Positions 35,189 through 43,797 of a DNA stretch of 64,000 bases are shown in pieces. The position numbers and the translations under genes are program-made. Source of the DNA: Myxococcota bacterium (GTDB lineage Bacteria > Myxococcota_C > UBA6777). The number at the start of each line of letters is the position of its first letter. Positions within the stretch are counted from its first letter, which is position 1. Under the pieces are notes generated by a model, which saw only the letters and a program-made list of their open reading frames with translations, did not search any database and had not been told where the DNA came from. The DNA lies in NCBI GenBank assembly GCA_023150835.1, contig JAKLKB010000012.1, positions 1 through 64,000 of the forward strand, given 5' to 3'.

Positions 35189-36025
35189 TCATTTACAGAA
35201 TTCGTCTCCTGTGGCGCTAAGATGGAGATAAGCGCGATAGGTGCGTTCTGCGAGAGACATCGGCTTCCACTCCTGCGTGCCGCTTAATTGGCCGTTGGCG
35301 AGGAGATCTTGTCGAAATTCCCAAGAAACCAGCCTGCCCGTAGCAACCGCTGTGACGGTGTAAGTGCAGATGTTATGTTGTTCAAGAGAATTTCCAGCAA
35401 CAGGAGCGATAAACTGGGATTTTACAGGGTTGAAGACACGTACTTCAAAGTCAGGACGAACATTTGGCAGCGCATCGCCTCCGGTGGAGGTAAAGTCGTA
35501 CAATTTATCAAACTCACGAAAAGAATCCAAAGCGAATGCCCCGGTCAGTCGCTTTTCTGTGGGATGGCTTGCACGGGGCATCAAGGTTTGTGCGTTCAAG
35601 CAAAGCGTACGAGGTTGTGTACAAGCGTCGAGTGAAGTTCCAGAAGTAAGGATACACGTTTTTGTACCCGTCGTATCGCACTTTGTAAAATCGCCACAAC
35701 GATCGGCTGGACAATCGGCATCCGAAGAACAAGACGCTGGACACGCAAGCATCCGGTTGAGTAGATCGTTTCCGTGGATTGAAAAGTGGTTAGCGGTCGC
35801 ATGGATGGCACTTTTGGCGATCTGAGAGGCTTGTTGGATGCGCATCTGCGACATGGTGACTTGGTAGTTGAAGGACGAAGTTTGGAGCATATTGGTGCCG
35901 ATCAAGGTCAACACCAAAAGCAGAGAGATCACGATGATGATGGCCGCCCCTCGTTGTGCGCGCAGGCGCTTTTTTGGAGGCTTTGGCCTCGGCATCGTGG
36001 GCAAAAGCGAAGAAGTGGTAAACAT
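35189..36025 (-). CDS. pilX: PilX-like minor pilin
   Basis: 278 residues from ATG 36025 (GGAGG 4 bases upstream). A basic leader RLRAQRG precedes the hydrophobic helix AAIIIVISLLLVLTLIGTNM. The residue at +5 is not Glu, as usual for PilX and GspK. The globular part has two Cys-rich patches (CPASCSSDADCPADRCG and about 30 residues on CTQPRTLC), unusual for PilX. Sits 66 bases upstream of pilY1. Minor pilins prime pilus assembly and carry PilY1 to the tip. Confidence 0.85.
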   Translation of the reverse strand: MFTTSSLLPTMPRPKPPKKRLRAQRGAAIIIVISLLLVLTLIGTNMLQTSSFNYQVTMSQMRIQQASQIAKSAIHATANHFSIHGNDLLNRMLACPASCSSDADCPADRCGDFTKCDTTGTKTCILTSGTSLDACTQPRTLCLNAQTLMPRASHPTEKRLTGAFALDSFREFDKLYDFTSTGGDALPNVRPDFEVRVFNPVKSQFIAPVAGNSLEQHNICTYTVTAVATGRLVSWEFRQDLLANGQLSGTQEWKPMSLAERTYRAYLHLSATGDEFCK

Positions 36026-36041
36026 CAAACCTCCAGAGGGT

Positions 36042-37502
36042 TTATCGGGTTTGCATAAAGCTGTACAGCATGATCCCGCCTGTCACCGTGCGCACACGAG
36101 CGGCGCTTTCGGCGCTCCCCGCTCCGCCTGTGGATGAACGCAGATTGAAAGTCAAAAGCGGAGCGTACGCATTGTTGCGTACGCGATGCGTCAGACCGCG
36201 TTCCTCCACATCACCACGAACGGACAGGCGATAAAACAGCATACGGATCGACTGGGTTTGGTTGTTTTGGGTAGGCCATCCCGTGGTCAAAGGGTTCACA
36301 ACAAGAGCCGATTGCGTTCCTGTGGTTGTTCCATCATACAGCGGCACAAAATTGGTTCCGCTAAAGTTGCTTGGGCCTGAAGGAAGAACGGAGACTGGCG
36401 ACCATTGGCTGAGTTGGTTGTTGTTTTGTACGGCAAATCCGAATTGAAGGTCGACGATGTTCTCGATCAAATCAATGGGCGGAAATACCCGTGTATAGGC
36501 AGTGTTTGCGCTGGTCAGATCAGGGATCGCCGTTGCTGCCCACTGGCAGCTTCCCCCCCCCGAGCAATTCGGAAAAAGAGGCGTGCGGCGCAGGTACCAA
36601 CGACCGATATCCACTTGGTTACTGGGCGCTGGCGCGTTGTTGCCTAGGCGGATACACGCAGGAGCAAGAGACACAGGGTGCGCGCAGATCTCGTAGCGCA
36701 TCCGCATAATCGGCGCGATACGCACAAGCGTTCCCCGTGCGATGCCGCATTTGATCGCGCTTGGATTGGTCTGATCTTCGTCGTAACGCAAAAACAGATC
36801 CGACGGATCGTTCGTGGGCTTGATCGGCAAACGTCGGCTAATAAAGATATTGGAGGCAGCGGTATTATCAGAAAAAGTCGAATCATTATTGACTTGAACC
36901 AATTGGAAGCGACCCGTTGAGGAACGGACGCTGATCAGTTGCCCTCGGTTAAAAAAAGCCCGACGAAAACCATCAAAGCCTCCTTCAGGCATATCGATCA
37001 GTTCGATCTCGTTGCCTCGGAGTTCTGCACGATAGTCTTGGTTTGTCGCAAAGTTTCCCATGATCTCCAGCGCGTCTGCGCGGATATGTTGATTTTGTGT
37101 ATCGCCTTCGAACGTGGGGGTGGGGATGGTGGAGCCGTTTTCAAAATAGATCGGATACGGTCCACGAGGTGCGGTGCGACTGGGGTTGTTGTTTCCCCAA
37201 AAAGTGCTGGTGCGATGGCAGAAACGGGTATCGTTCGGGCCGAGAGGAGTCATCAGACCCGCTCGTCGGAACTCTGCTTCCAAGATCAGGGAGGCGTAGC
37301 GGGTGGCGTTGTGGATGGCGTAATAAGAATCTTGGCTCGAATAGATGCGGCTGCTTTGGATGAGGATAAAAAAGATAAATCCCAAAGAAAAAGCAGAAAG
37401 AGAGATCACCGCCATCAACTCGGCCAGAGTAAAACCACGTTGCGCACGATACCTGTGTTTTGTGGTGCGGGAAGGAAAAGAAGGGCGCGCAAAAAGACTC
37501 AT
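36042..37502 (-). CDS. pilW: PilW-like minor pilin
   Basis: 486 residues from ATG 37502 (GGAGG 6 bases upstream); the upstream open frame overlaps pilV and is not used. The class III leader RYRAQRG is cleaved before FTLAELMAVISLSAFSLGFI (Glu at +5 present). The body starts with NATRYASLILEAEFRRAGL, the typical PilW region, followed by a long beta-rich domain. Larger than most PilW proteins (about 300-400 residues). It begins 13 bases after pilV ends and 16 bases before pilX starts, so the set is one transcript. Confidence 0.87.
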   Translation of the reverse strand: MSLFARPSFPSRTTKHRYRAQRGFTLAELMAVISLSAFSLGFIFFILIQSSRIYSSQDSYYAIHNATRYASLILEAEFRRAGLMTPLGPNDTRFCHRTSTFWGNNNPSRTAPRGPYPIYFENGSTIPTPTFEGDTQNQHIRADALEIMGNFATNQDYRAELRGNEIELIDMPEGGFDGFRRAFFNRGQLISVRSSTGRFQLVQVNNDSTFSDNTAASNIFISRRLPIKPTNDPSDLFLRYDEDQTNPSAIKCGIARGTLVRIAPIMRMRYEICAHPVSLAPACIRLGNNAPAPSNQVDIGRWYLRRTPLFPNCSGGGSCQWAATAIPDLTSANTAYTRVFPPIDLIENIVDLQFGFAVQNNNQLSQWSPVSVLPSGPSNFSGTNFVPLYDGTTTGTQSALVVNPLTTGWPTQNNQTQSIRMLFYRLSVRGDVEERGLTHRVRNNAYAPLLTFNLRSSTGGAGSAESAARVRTVTGGIMLYSFMQTR

Positions 37503-37515
37503 CAAAAACCTCCAA

Positions 37516-38292
37516 TCAGATCCCACCGGCAAGATCGCGGCGAACGAAAAAAGAGTGACGGACTTGTCGAAGATACGTTGACGCTCCTGATGTCGCCAAC
37601 GAGGGACCTGACGCGATGGTGTTTTCGATGGTTTGGCTGTTGAAGGCTCCACCTGTCGAGCCGCAACCATCGTGAAAAGTGCGGAGAGTCGGCGACAAAC
37701 CAAGCGGCGAATAAGGCCATGTGACGACGACCGTCACTTCTAACAATTCGCCGTCACCGAAGGCTTGTGGGGCAACAACTCCTTGACGAACCACTCCCGG
37801 GCTATCCGCACCGACCCAACGATAAGTGTAGAACACACAAAATTGAGCACGAGTGTACGTGCGCTCGGCTTCGGGAGCGGTGTTGTTCCAAGCGACAGAG
37901 GCGGGTCCGATAGCAAAATCCTCTTTGGTTGAGAATTGGAAATTCACAGGAGAAAAGGTCAAGGCCCGCCAGTTCGGGTTACCCACCGTTGCAGGAGGAT
38001 TCGCAAAGTACAACGTTTCGGTCAGATTTTGTCGCCATCGCAGCGCATCGGCTTGGAGAACTTCGCTGCTTTGGAGCGCAAGATTGTTTGCGACGATCAC
38101 ATCATCCGAAACTTTGTGGGCTTGCATACTGGTGGATTGCATACCGATAATCGCGGTGGTTGCGATCAAAAGGATACTCATCGCGGTCAGCCATTCGAGG
38201 ATGGTCACCCCTTGCTGACGTTGATCTCGTACCCGTTTGGAGTGGAAAGATGCAGGAGGCATTTTCGGTAGGAACGGATTCTGTATGAACAT
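37516..38292 (-). CDS. pilV: PilV-like minor pilin
   Basis: 258 residues from ATG 38292 with GGAGAGG upstream. Leader RDQRQQG, then VTILEWLTAMSILLIATTAI with Glu at +5. Next comes ANNLALQSSEVLQADALRWR, the PilV/GspI-like region that often records translocation-relevant sequence. The C-terminal part has VVVTWPYSPLG. Lies between fimT-like and pilW. Assignment rests on position and leader; the globular part is variable. Confidence 0.82.
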   Translation of the reverse strand: MFIQNPFLPKMPPASFHSKRVRDQRQQGVTILEWLTAMSILLIATTAIIGMQSTSMQAHKVSDDVIVANNLALQSSEVLQADALRWRQNLTETLYFANPPATVGNPNWRALTFSPVNFQFSTKEDFAIGPASVAWNNTAPEAERTYTRAQFCVFYTYRWVGADSPGVVRQGVVAPQAFGDGELLEVTVVVTWPYSPLGLSPTLRTFHDGCGSTGGAFNSQTIENTIASGPSLATSGASTYLRQVRHSFFVRRDLAGGI

Positions 38293-38321
38293 ATTAACCT
38301 CTCCGAGAAAACAAACGAAGA

Positions 38322-39077
38322 TTACGGATCCACCCCACAGCAGGGATTGTTGTTAGGGGATGCTGTGCAAGCATCTAGATCAGCGCGGCTGACGCGGCTT
38401 TGTCCGCTGCCAAGCAAGCGAATATACGTGGAATCGTGAGGCCGAACGCCCGCCGTTTGGAGGTTGTGGCGCATACAAGCTAAGTGTTCTGCAGGGTAGC
38501 AATTGACGTGTGTGATGTAGTTGGATGAGCTACTGATATCGCAGGTCGGCGGAGCGGGTGTAGGTTCACAAACACTCCCAGAAGGAGAGAAATAGATCCA
38601 AAGGCAATTGACAGACTGCGACGCAGCCACAAGGCCGTTGCGATGCAGTCGGGTAATCGCCACATCACCATAACGCCGCAAGGCAACGTCTCCAACGATC
38701 CAAAGAGGTTGGTTGTTGGGTTTGGTGGAATCAAACTGTCCGGCGATGTTGTTGGTCACGCCGAACGCATCGGCCACGCTCGCAGAGTCGCCTTCTTGGA
38801 TCACCAGCCGCCCACGTTGATCATCAAAAGGGTTGCCTGCCCATGTTTGGAGCATGACGCGATGATAGCGGCGGGTGCGGATCGCCCGAGCTCGCGCAAA
38901 ATCCAACATTCCCGCGATCTCACGCACCGCTTGTCGCCCCCGATAAGTCCGAACCAACGAAGTGCTGTTCCATGCTAAAACGCTCGCGATAATCGCGATG
39001 ATCACCAAGCCGATCATCAGCTCGCCAAGCGTAAAACCGGCTTCCAAACGAGAGGACACTTTACGTACTTTTTTCAT
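38322..39077 (-). CDS. fimT: FimT/GspH-like minor pseudopilin
   Basis: 251 residues. Leader MKKVRKVSSRLEAG, then FTLGELMIGLVIIAIIASVL with Glu at +5. The next segment VREIAGMLDFARARAIRTRR is the GspH/FimT hallmark. The C-terminal 90 residues contain several cysteines (CEPTPAPPTCDIS; CTASPNNNPCCG). First gene of the minor-pilin operon; AGGTGG lies close to the ATG. Its promoter should lie in the 233-base divergent spacer shared with the gene at 39311. Confidence 0.85.
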   Translation of the reverse strand: MKKVRKVSSRLEAGFTLGELMIGLVIIAIIASVLAWNSTSLVRTYRGRQAVREIAGMLDFARARAIRTRRYHRVMLQTWAGNPFDDQRGRLVIQEGDSASVADAFGVTNNIAGQFDSTKPNNQPLWIVGDVALRRYGDVAITRLHRNGLVAASQSVNCLWIYFSPSGSVCEPTPAPPTCDISSSSNYITHVNCYPAEHLACMRHNLQTAGVRPHDSTYIRLLGSGQSRVSRADLDACTASPNNNPCCGVDP

Positions 39078-39310
39078 CGACCACCTGCGATATCTGGAGG
39101 AAAACGGCTCAAGGCGCTTTTTGTCTCTTTTCTAAAGGCCGCAAAAATCAGGCCGCGCACAGATCATATTCCAATCTTTTGTTTTTCAAGTAATTTTTAT
39201 TTTCGGATGCCTTAAAAAATCCCACACCAGCCCGACCATCACGCAAAGATTGCATACCCTCGACTCTTTCTTGCGTGGCCAAAGAAAAGGCTGTTTGACG
39301 GAGAATCCAG
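39078..39310. promoter_or_regulatory. divergent promoter region
   Basis: A/T-rich spacer between fimT-like (minus) and the YkgJ-like gene (plus), with runs such as CTTTTGTTTTTCAAGTAATT near 39175-39195. Promoters for both are expected; no confident boxes were assigned. Confidence 0.4.
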
Positions 39311-40438
39311 ATGCCCGAGAAGCTCCAGCCGCCGAGCGCAGAGAAGACAAACCGCAAAAGCTCCAAAACAAGGGGCGAAGGCTCTCAGACAACAGGCGAA
39401 GGCTCTCAGACAACAGGCGAAGGCTCTCAGGCAACAGACCCAAAGATCCAGCCGTGGGTGTGGGGGGCTGTGACGTTGGCGGAAAGCTTTGGGAAGCTGT
39501 TGTCTCCCGCGCTGTTGTCTTTGCCTCTTCCGCCTGTGCCGAGAGTGGACTGCGGAGATTGTCGGCGTGTCCGAGAAGGCAACGCCAAGGAGACGATACG
39601 CTGTTGTGATATCGTGCCGAGGCTACCGAACTTTTTGGTGGGCGAGATCCTGCATCAGGGTGATCACCCTGTAATACTCGAATGGATCGAACAGAGACGT
39701 TGTGATCCGTATTATTTTTTGCCGCCCCCTGCGATGGAACAGCGCTATCTGTCCGCTCGATCGGACGGCCATTTTGGCCTTCCCTGCCCGTTGTTATTGC
39801 CCAACCAAGGCCGATGTTCGATTTATGCGCAGCGTCCGGCACTTTGCATCGGCTATCACTGTTATATGCCCGATTTGTTGTGGAGAGAAGCGTGGATGTG
39901 CTTGTTGAGCTTGCTGAACTTGTTGCAACACGCGGTGGCACGGGTGTTGGTGCAACGTGCAGGTTTTTCGATGAAGGCGATGGCGGAAGTTTGGGGGGAT
40001 GGAGAAGCGGAGATCGCGTTGTGGGACGGGGACAGTCAAAAAGGCTGGGTGTATCGAGCTTTTTGGCAGGAAAACGAAGGAAAAGAGGCTGATTTTTTCC
40101 GAACGTGTTTTGCGCAAGTCCGCAGCGACGGGAGGCGCGTGCGCGAGCAGGCCAGTGAGCTACAAAAAAGGCTGCTGTGGTCGCGCCTTACGACAACGAG
40201 AGCCTTGACAACCGAACGAGAAGAGCGTTGGTTGCGGCCTTTTGAGATACAAGAGATCCACCCCGAAGCACCGCCCGAGATGTTGCGAAAAGCGTTGCAA
40301 AAGGGCGCACAAGAGGCGGATACACTGGCTTTTAGCATCGAAGAGATGGAAGGTTTTATGGCTTGGTATCTGGGGGAGCTACAGTCGCCTTCTTGGTGGC
40401 GGTGGTGGAGCAAACGCGCCGAACAGCGGCTATTTTAA
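39311..40438 (+). CDS. YkgJ-family Cys-cluster protein
   Basis: 375 residues, ATG 39311 with GGAG 7 bases upstream. Three 7-residue repeats (GEGSQTT; DNA 39374-39436) precede the conserved part. The Cys signature of the YkgJ/UPF0153 family is present in diverged form: DCGDCRRVREGNAKETIRCC, then GLPCPLLLPNQGRCSIYAQR and PALCIGYHC. The family is thought to bind zinc or an iron-sulfur centre; the biochemical role is not established. The C-terminal half is helical and charged. The last codons (AEQRLF, stop) lie in the first unit of a tandem repeat that runs on past the gene. Confidence 0.78.
   Translation: MPEKLQPPSAEKTNRKSSKTRGEGSQTTGEGSQTTGEGSQATDPKIQPWVWGAVTLAESFGKLLSPALLSLPLPPVPRVDCGDCRRVREGNAKETIRCCDIVPRLPNFLVGEILHQGDHPVILEWIEQRRCDPYYFLPPPAMEQRYLSARSDGHFGLPCPLLLPNQGRCSIYAQRPALCIGYHCYMPDLLWREAWMCLLSLLNLLQHAVARVLVQRAGFSMKAMAEVWGDGEAEIALWDGDSQKGWVYRAFWQENEGKEADFFRTCFAQVRSDGRRVREQASELQKRLLWSRLTTTRALTTEREERWLRPFEIQEIHPEAPPEMLRKALQKGAQEADTLAFSIEEMEGFMAWYLGELQSPSWWRWWSKRAEQRLF
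39374..39436 (+). repeat. 21-bp in-frame repeat
   Basis: Three units of GGCGAAGGCTCTCAGACAAC plus A (7 codons, GEGSQTT) at 39374, 39395 and 39416, in the N-terminus of the YkgJ-like gene. Confidence 0.93.
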
Positions 40439-40550
40439 GCGTCGAGCCAAAGCGCCGAACAGCGGCTATTTTAAGCGTCGAGCAAAAGCCTCCGAACAGC
40501 GGCTATTTTAAGCGTCGAGCAAAAGCCTCCGAACAGCGGCTATTTTAAGC
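40417..40550. repeat. 36/37-bp repeat carrying stop codons, four copies
   Basis: Four copies start near 40417, 40453, 40490 and 40527. Each contains GAACAGCGGCTATTTTAAGC; the first supplies the last codons and TAA of the YkgJ-like gene and the others repeat the same GluGlnArgLeuPhe-stop. Each unit has a short inverted pair GCCG(aacag)CGGC or CCG/CGG followed by TATTTT. The array ends just before the stop of the convergent glycosyltransferase (40557). Confidence 0.95.
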
Positions 40551-40556
40551 GGGGCT

Positions 40557-42011
40557 CTATCGACGTTGCAAGATCGAGCTAAGGGCGACATAAAGGTAGC
40601 CGGCTTGAAACATCACAAGGAACGGGAGTGCGGAAAAGATCTGGTTGTAAAAGGTCAGCACAACGGCCACCGTAAAGTACAAGCCAAAGAGCAGTTCGAC
40701 GTAAGGCAGCCATGTTTTATGGCCACGATAGAGCTTGGCTTTCCAGTTGTCTTTTTTCGAGGTGACGTTGTACTTGGGCGTGCGGGTGAATTCGCTTTTG
40801 TGCCCAAAAAGGGCTTCAAGAACAGCTTTGCAGTTGTTGAGGCTGATGCCGATGCCGACAGCAAGGGCAAAAGGAACCAGCGCACCTCGCCGAATCCACG
40901 GGCCACCGATCTCTTTTTGAGAGCATACGTAAAAGAGCATCAAAGAGAGCGTCCCTCCGACAAGAAACGGGACATCGGCGATCAACGTATAGTGCCAGTT
41001 GTGTTGGACGCGGATCCAGATCGAAACGGGCAACAACAGCGCAAGGATCACGATCAACAGATACGAAAGGTTGCCCGTCAAGTGGTAGATCGCTTCGGAC
41101 TTGATCGAAAAAGGCAGGTCACTTTTCAAGACACGGCCAAGGAGCTTGCGTGCGGTTTCGATGGAGCCTTTGGCCCAACGATGTTGTTGGGTGCGAAAAG
41201 CGTTCATCTCGACGGGAAGTTCGGCAGGAGCAACGACGTCGGGAAGATACACGAAGCGCCATCCCGCAAGCTGCGCTCGGTAGGAGAGATCGAGATCTTC
41301 GGTGATGGTGTCATGTTGCCATCCACCGGCTTCTTGGATGCACTCACGTCTCCAGATGCCGGCAGTTCCATTGAAATTAAAGAAGCGTCCACTCAAAAAA
41401 CGCGCAGCGTGTTCGAGGACAAAATGCCCATCAAGGAACAAAGCTTGGGAGCGCGTCAAGAAAGAGTAGTCGCGGTTGATGTGTTCCCATCGGACTTGGG
41501 CCATACCGATCTTGGGATCGGTGAAGGCGTGGACGGTCTTGCGCAAGAAATCCTTGGGGGGGAGGAAGTCTGCGTCAAAGACGGCGACCAGTTGGCCTTT
41601 GGCGACATGAAGCCCTGCTTCGAGTGCTCCGGCCTTGTAGCCGGTGCGATCGACGCGGTGGATGTGAGCGATATCGAATCCTTTGGCTTGGTAGTTTTGG
41701 GCGAGTTGTCGACCGAGTTCTTGGGTGTCGTCGGTTGAATCATCAAGGATCTGGATCTCAAGGCGATCGCGGGGGTAATCGATCTCAGAGACCGCCTTGA
41801 CAAGTCGTTCAAGGACGTATTTTTCGTTGAAGACGGGGAGTTGGACAGTCACACGGGGGAGTTCGTCCTCTGAATAGAACCGCAGGGGTTCAAAGGGCTT
41901 GCGCAAGCGGTAGTACTGCATCGTAATGACGTAGCGGTGGGCACCGTAGAGCGTAAGCAAGAAAAGGACGAGAAAGTAGGTGCTCAGCAAGAGCGCTTCT
42001 GGCGTCGACAT
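40557..42011 (-). CDS. processive GT2 glycosyltransferase (cellulose-synthase-like)
   Basis: 484 residues from ATG 42011 (AGAGGA upstream); an open frame further upstream overlaps the divergent gene and is not used. One N-terminal membrane span (LLLSTYFLVLFLLTLYGAHR), then a GT-A domain: VTVQLPVFNEKYVLERLVKA, ILDDSTDDT, VAVFDADFLPP (metal-binding DxD), TEDLDLSYRAQ (catalytic base) and RTQQHRWAKG (QxxRW). C-terminal spans follow. The set of D, DxD, TED and QxxRW marks a processive beta-glycan synthase close to glucomannan/mannan synthases and to Bcs-like enzymes. Uses a nucleotide sugar at the inner membrane. The product polymer is unknown. Divergent from the lipid-kinase gene. Confidence 0.9.
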   Translation of the reverse strand: MSTPEALLLSTYFLVLFLLTLYGAHRYVITMQYYRLRKPFEPLRFYSEDELPRVTVQLPVFNEKYVLERLVKAVSEIDYPRDRLEIQILDDSTDDTQELGRQLAQNYQAKGFDIAHIHRVDRTGYKAGALEAGLHVAKGQLVAVFDADFLPPKDFLRKTVHAFTDPKIGMAQVRWEHINRDYSFLTRSQALFLDGHFVLEHAARFLSGRFFNFNGTAGIWRRECIQEAGGWQHDTITEDLDLSYRAQLAGWRFVYLPDVVAPAELPVEMNAFRTQQHRWAKGSIETARKLLGRVLKSDLPFSIKSEAIYHLTGNLSYLLIVILALLLPVSIWIRVQHNWHYTLIADVPFLVGGTLSLMLFYVCSQKEIGGPWIRRGALVPFALAVGIGISLNNCKAVLEALFGHKSEFTRTPKYNVTSKKDNWKAKLYRGHKTWLPYVELLFGLYFTVAVVLTFYNQIFSALPFLVMFQAGYLYVALSSILQRR

Positions 42012-42147
42012 CGTTCCTCTAATCCATTGAAAAAAATGATCATTCGTGTGTAACAGCACGTCGAGGTGAGGTTCCGAGAGCTTTTGGGTGGCAGAGTCTA
42101 GCGAGTTCTTGTAGAGAAGACAAGGCCACGAAACAAAAGGAGCGGCG
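42012..42147. promoter_or_regulatory. divergent promoter region
   Basis: 136 bases between the glycosyltransferase (minus) and the lipid-kinase-like gene (plus); must carry both promoters. AAAGGAG at 42137-42143 is the ribosome site of the plus gene. Confidence 0.4.
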
Positions 42148-43137
42148 ATGATCCACACAAACGATGACGAAACGCCTGTACGCCTTGGGATCTTGCTCAA
42201 CCCCAAGGCACGTAACACAGAGAACCTACAAAAACAAGTGCGCAAGATGCCGTCAGATATCGCGTTTTATGCGTCCTCGCATCTGCTCGAAGTTCCGCAT
42301 TTGTTGGAAAAGTTGTTTTGGGAGCAAGGCGTGACGGTGCTTGGGATCTGTGGGGGGGACGGGACCATCCATCACACACTACACGCGCTGCTTGATATCT
42401 GGCGGAAAAAAAATCTTCCGAACGAGCGTTTGCCGCCGATCTTGCTGTTGGGGGGCGGCACGATGAACATCTTTTCCCAAGCGATCGGCTGGAAAGGAAC
42501 GCCTTTTGCGCGGGCGATCCGATTTTGGGAGCGGTATGGCTTCGCAAAACACAAGGATCTACCGCTGCTTTCACAACCGTTGTTGTGTGTAGAAAGTACG
42601 CATTACGGCGCACGTATGGGGACGGTGTTTGGTAGTGCGCTGACAGCCCGCGCTTTACAAGTGTACGAACAACACGAGGGTGGCGGTTACAAGGGGCTTG
42701 CTCTGTTCTTGAAGGAGGCGATCTGGGGGGCGTTGTGGAAAACGCCGCTTTGGCAAGAGAATGCCGATCTGTTGGAAGGCCCCGCTGCATGGGTGCAATG
42801 GGGAGAAGAATATTATCCATATCGCGCAGTCGTCGCCTCCACCGTTGAGATCGCGATCCTCGGTGGCCTGATCAAGGGGATGTCGATGGAATCGGCCTCA
42901 GCGGGAATGATGCAAGTACGGATGCTCGGAGATGTCGATGCAATGGGACTTATACGCCGTTTACCGCACCTGATCTTTGGTTGGTCCGATCCTGCGATCT
43001 TGGATCAAACAAGTGCGCTTTGCTTGCGCTTGTACGGCGATTTTAGTTTGGATGGAGAAGTGTTTCGCCAAGATCCCGCTGCTTCGGTGATTGTGCATGG
43101 AACAACGTGGACCTTACCGATGGTCCGAGCGTTTTGA
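42148..43137 (+). CDS. diacylglycerol/sphingosine-kinase-like lipid kinase
   Basis: 329 residues. The DAGK catalytic core starts at once (VRLGILLNPKAR), with the ATP-binding GICGGDGTIHHTL (GGDGT at 69-73) and LLLGGGTMNIFSQAIGW. The C-terminal beta-domain (VVASTVEIAILGGLIKGMSM; LCLRLYGDFSLDGEVF) closes the YegS/DgkB-type fold. Phosphorylates a lipid acceptor on the cytoplasmic membrane face. Placed divergently from a polysaccharide synthase, which may mean it serves a glycolipid pathway; this is inference. GGAG precedes ATG 42148. Confidence 0.88.
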   Translation: MIHTNDDETPVRLGILLNPKARNTENLQKQVRKMPSDIAFYASSHLLEVPHLLEKLFWEQGVTVLGICGGDGTIHHTLHALLDIWRKKNLPNERLPPILLLGGGTMNIFSQAIGWKGTPFARAIRFWERYGFAKHKDLPLLSQPLLCVESTHYGARMGTVFGSALTARALQVYEQHEGGGYKGLALFLKEAIWGALWKTPLWQENADLLEGPAAWVQWGEEYYPYRAVVASTVEIAILGGLIKGMSMESASAGMMQVRMLGDVDAMGLIRRLPHLIFGWSDPAILDQTSALCLRLYGDFSLDGEVFRQDPAASVIVHGTTWTLPMVRAF

Positions 43138-43216
43138 GCGGATCAAAGAACGGCGTAAAACGACCGAAGAGAGTTTCACGCTTCGTAAGGCGACCAAACG
43201 GAGTCTCACAGAGCGT

Positions 43217-43696
43217 TTAGCGGCGCGTCCAGAGGCGAGGGATCGGCGCAAGATAAACGCGGCTGACGATGCGCTTGGGTTTGGTGCGGCTCAGCTCGAT
43301 CTTTTGGGGGTGCTGTTCGCCCACCAGTTCGCCTTTTTCGGGACGATACACAAAAAAGAACCGCGTCATCTCCGAGCCATCGAGTTCTCCAAGGACATCT
43401 TCGGAAAACCCCAAAGATGCTAGATAACCGCGTCCAAGATCACGACGGCGCAAGCGTAGGCGCGTCCCATCAAACCAGCCGCTGTAGCGTAGTTCACCGC
43501 CTGCAACTTCTGCAACTCCCCAAACGTACGGCCCCAACTGCGAGAGATGGATCTCCTGACGTGGCGCATTCGGATCTTTTTGCTCGAACCATCGGCCACT
43601 CACGCGCACAAAAAAAGTTTTGATCCGCCACAGCAAAAACAACACAGGCAGACCAAGCAGCGCCCCCCACAAAATCAGCGTTGCATTGACGGGCAT
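43217..43696 (-). CDS. small membrane protein, unknown
   Basis: 159 residues. One N-terminal membrane span (ATLILWGALLGLPVLFLLWR), then a compact beta-rich basic domain (GGELRYSGWFDGTRLRLRRR, later RIVSRVYLAPIPRLWTRR). No family recognised. GAGG lies 7 bases before ATG 43696. Converges on the lipid-kinase gene. The terminator at 43715-43742 separates it from the lipoprotein gene upstream on the same strand. Confidence 0.65.
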   Translation of the reverse strand: MPVNATLILWGALLGLPVLFLLWRIKTFFVRVSGRWFEQKDPNAPRQEIHLSQLGPYVWGVAEVAGGELRYSGWFDGTRLRLRRRDLGRGYLASLGFSEDVLGELDGSEMTRFFFVYRPEKGELVGEQHPQKIELSRTKPKRIVSRVYLAPIPRLWTRR

Positions 43697-43714
43697 GATC
43701 TAGCCTCACATACA

Positions 43715-43742
43715 AAAAAACCCCGACGATGCGGGGTTTTCA
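43715..43742 (-). terminator. Rho-independent terminator
   Basis: A perfect stem CCCCG / CGGGG around a 6-base loop, with A and T runs on either side (read on the minus strand: CCCCGCATCGTCGGGG then TTTTTTT). It lies 55 bases after the stop of the Cys-rich lipoprotein gene and before the start of the small membrane protein. The flanking runs make it potentially bidirectional. Confidence 0.88.
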
Positions 43743-43797
43743 TTGTTTCAAAAGATTTCTCTACTCAAGGGCAGAAGCGATCATCTCAACATCTCGA

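Noticed and set aside
39186-39941. 251-codon minus-strand ORF over the start of the YkgJ-like gene
   Set aside because: Overlaps a gene with a recognisable Cys signature and ribosome site; low-complexity Ser/Pro content.
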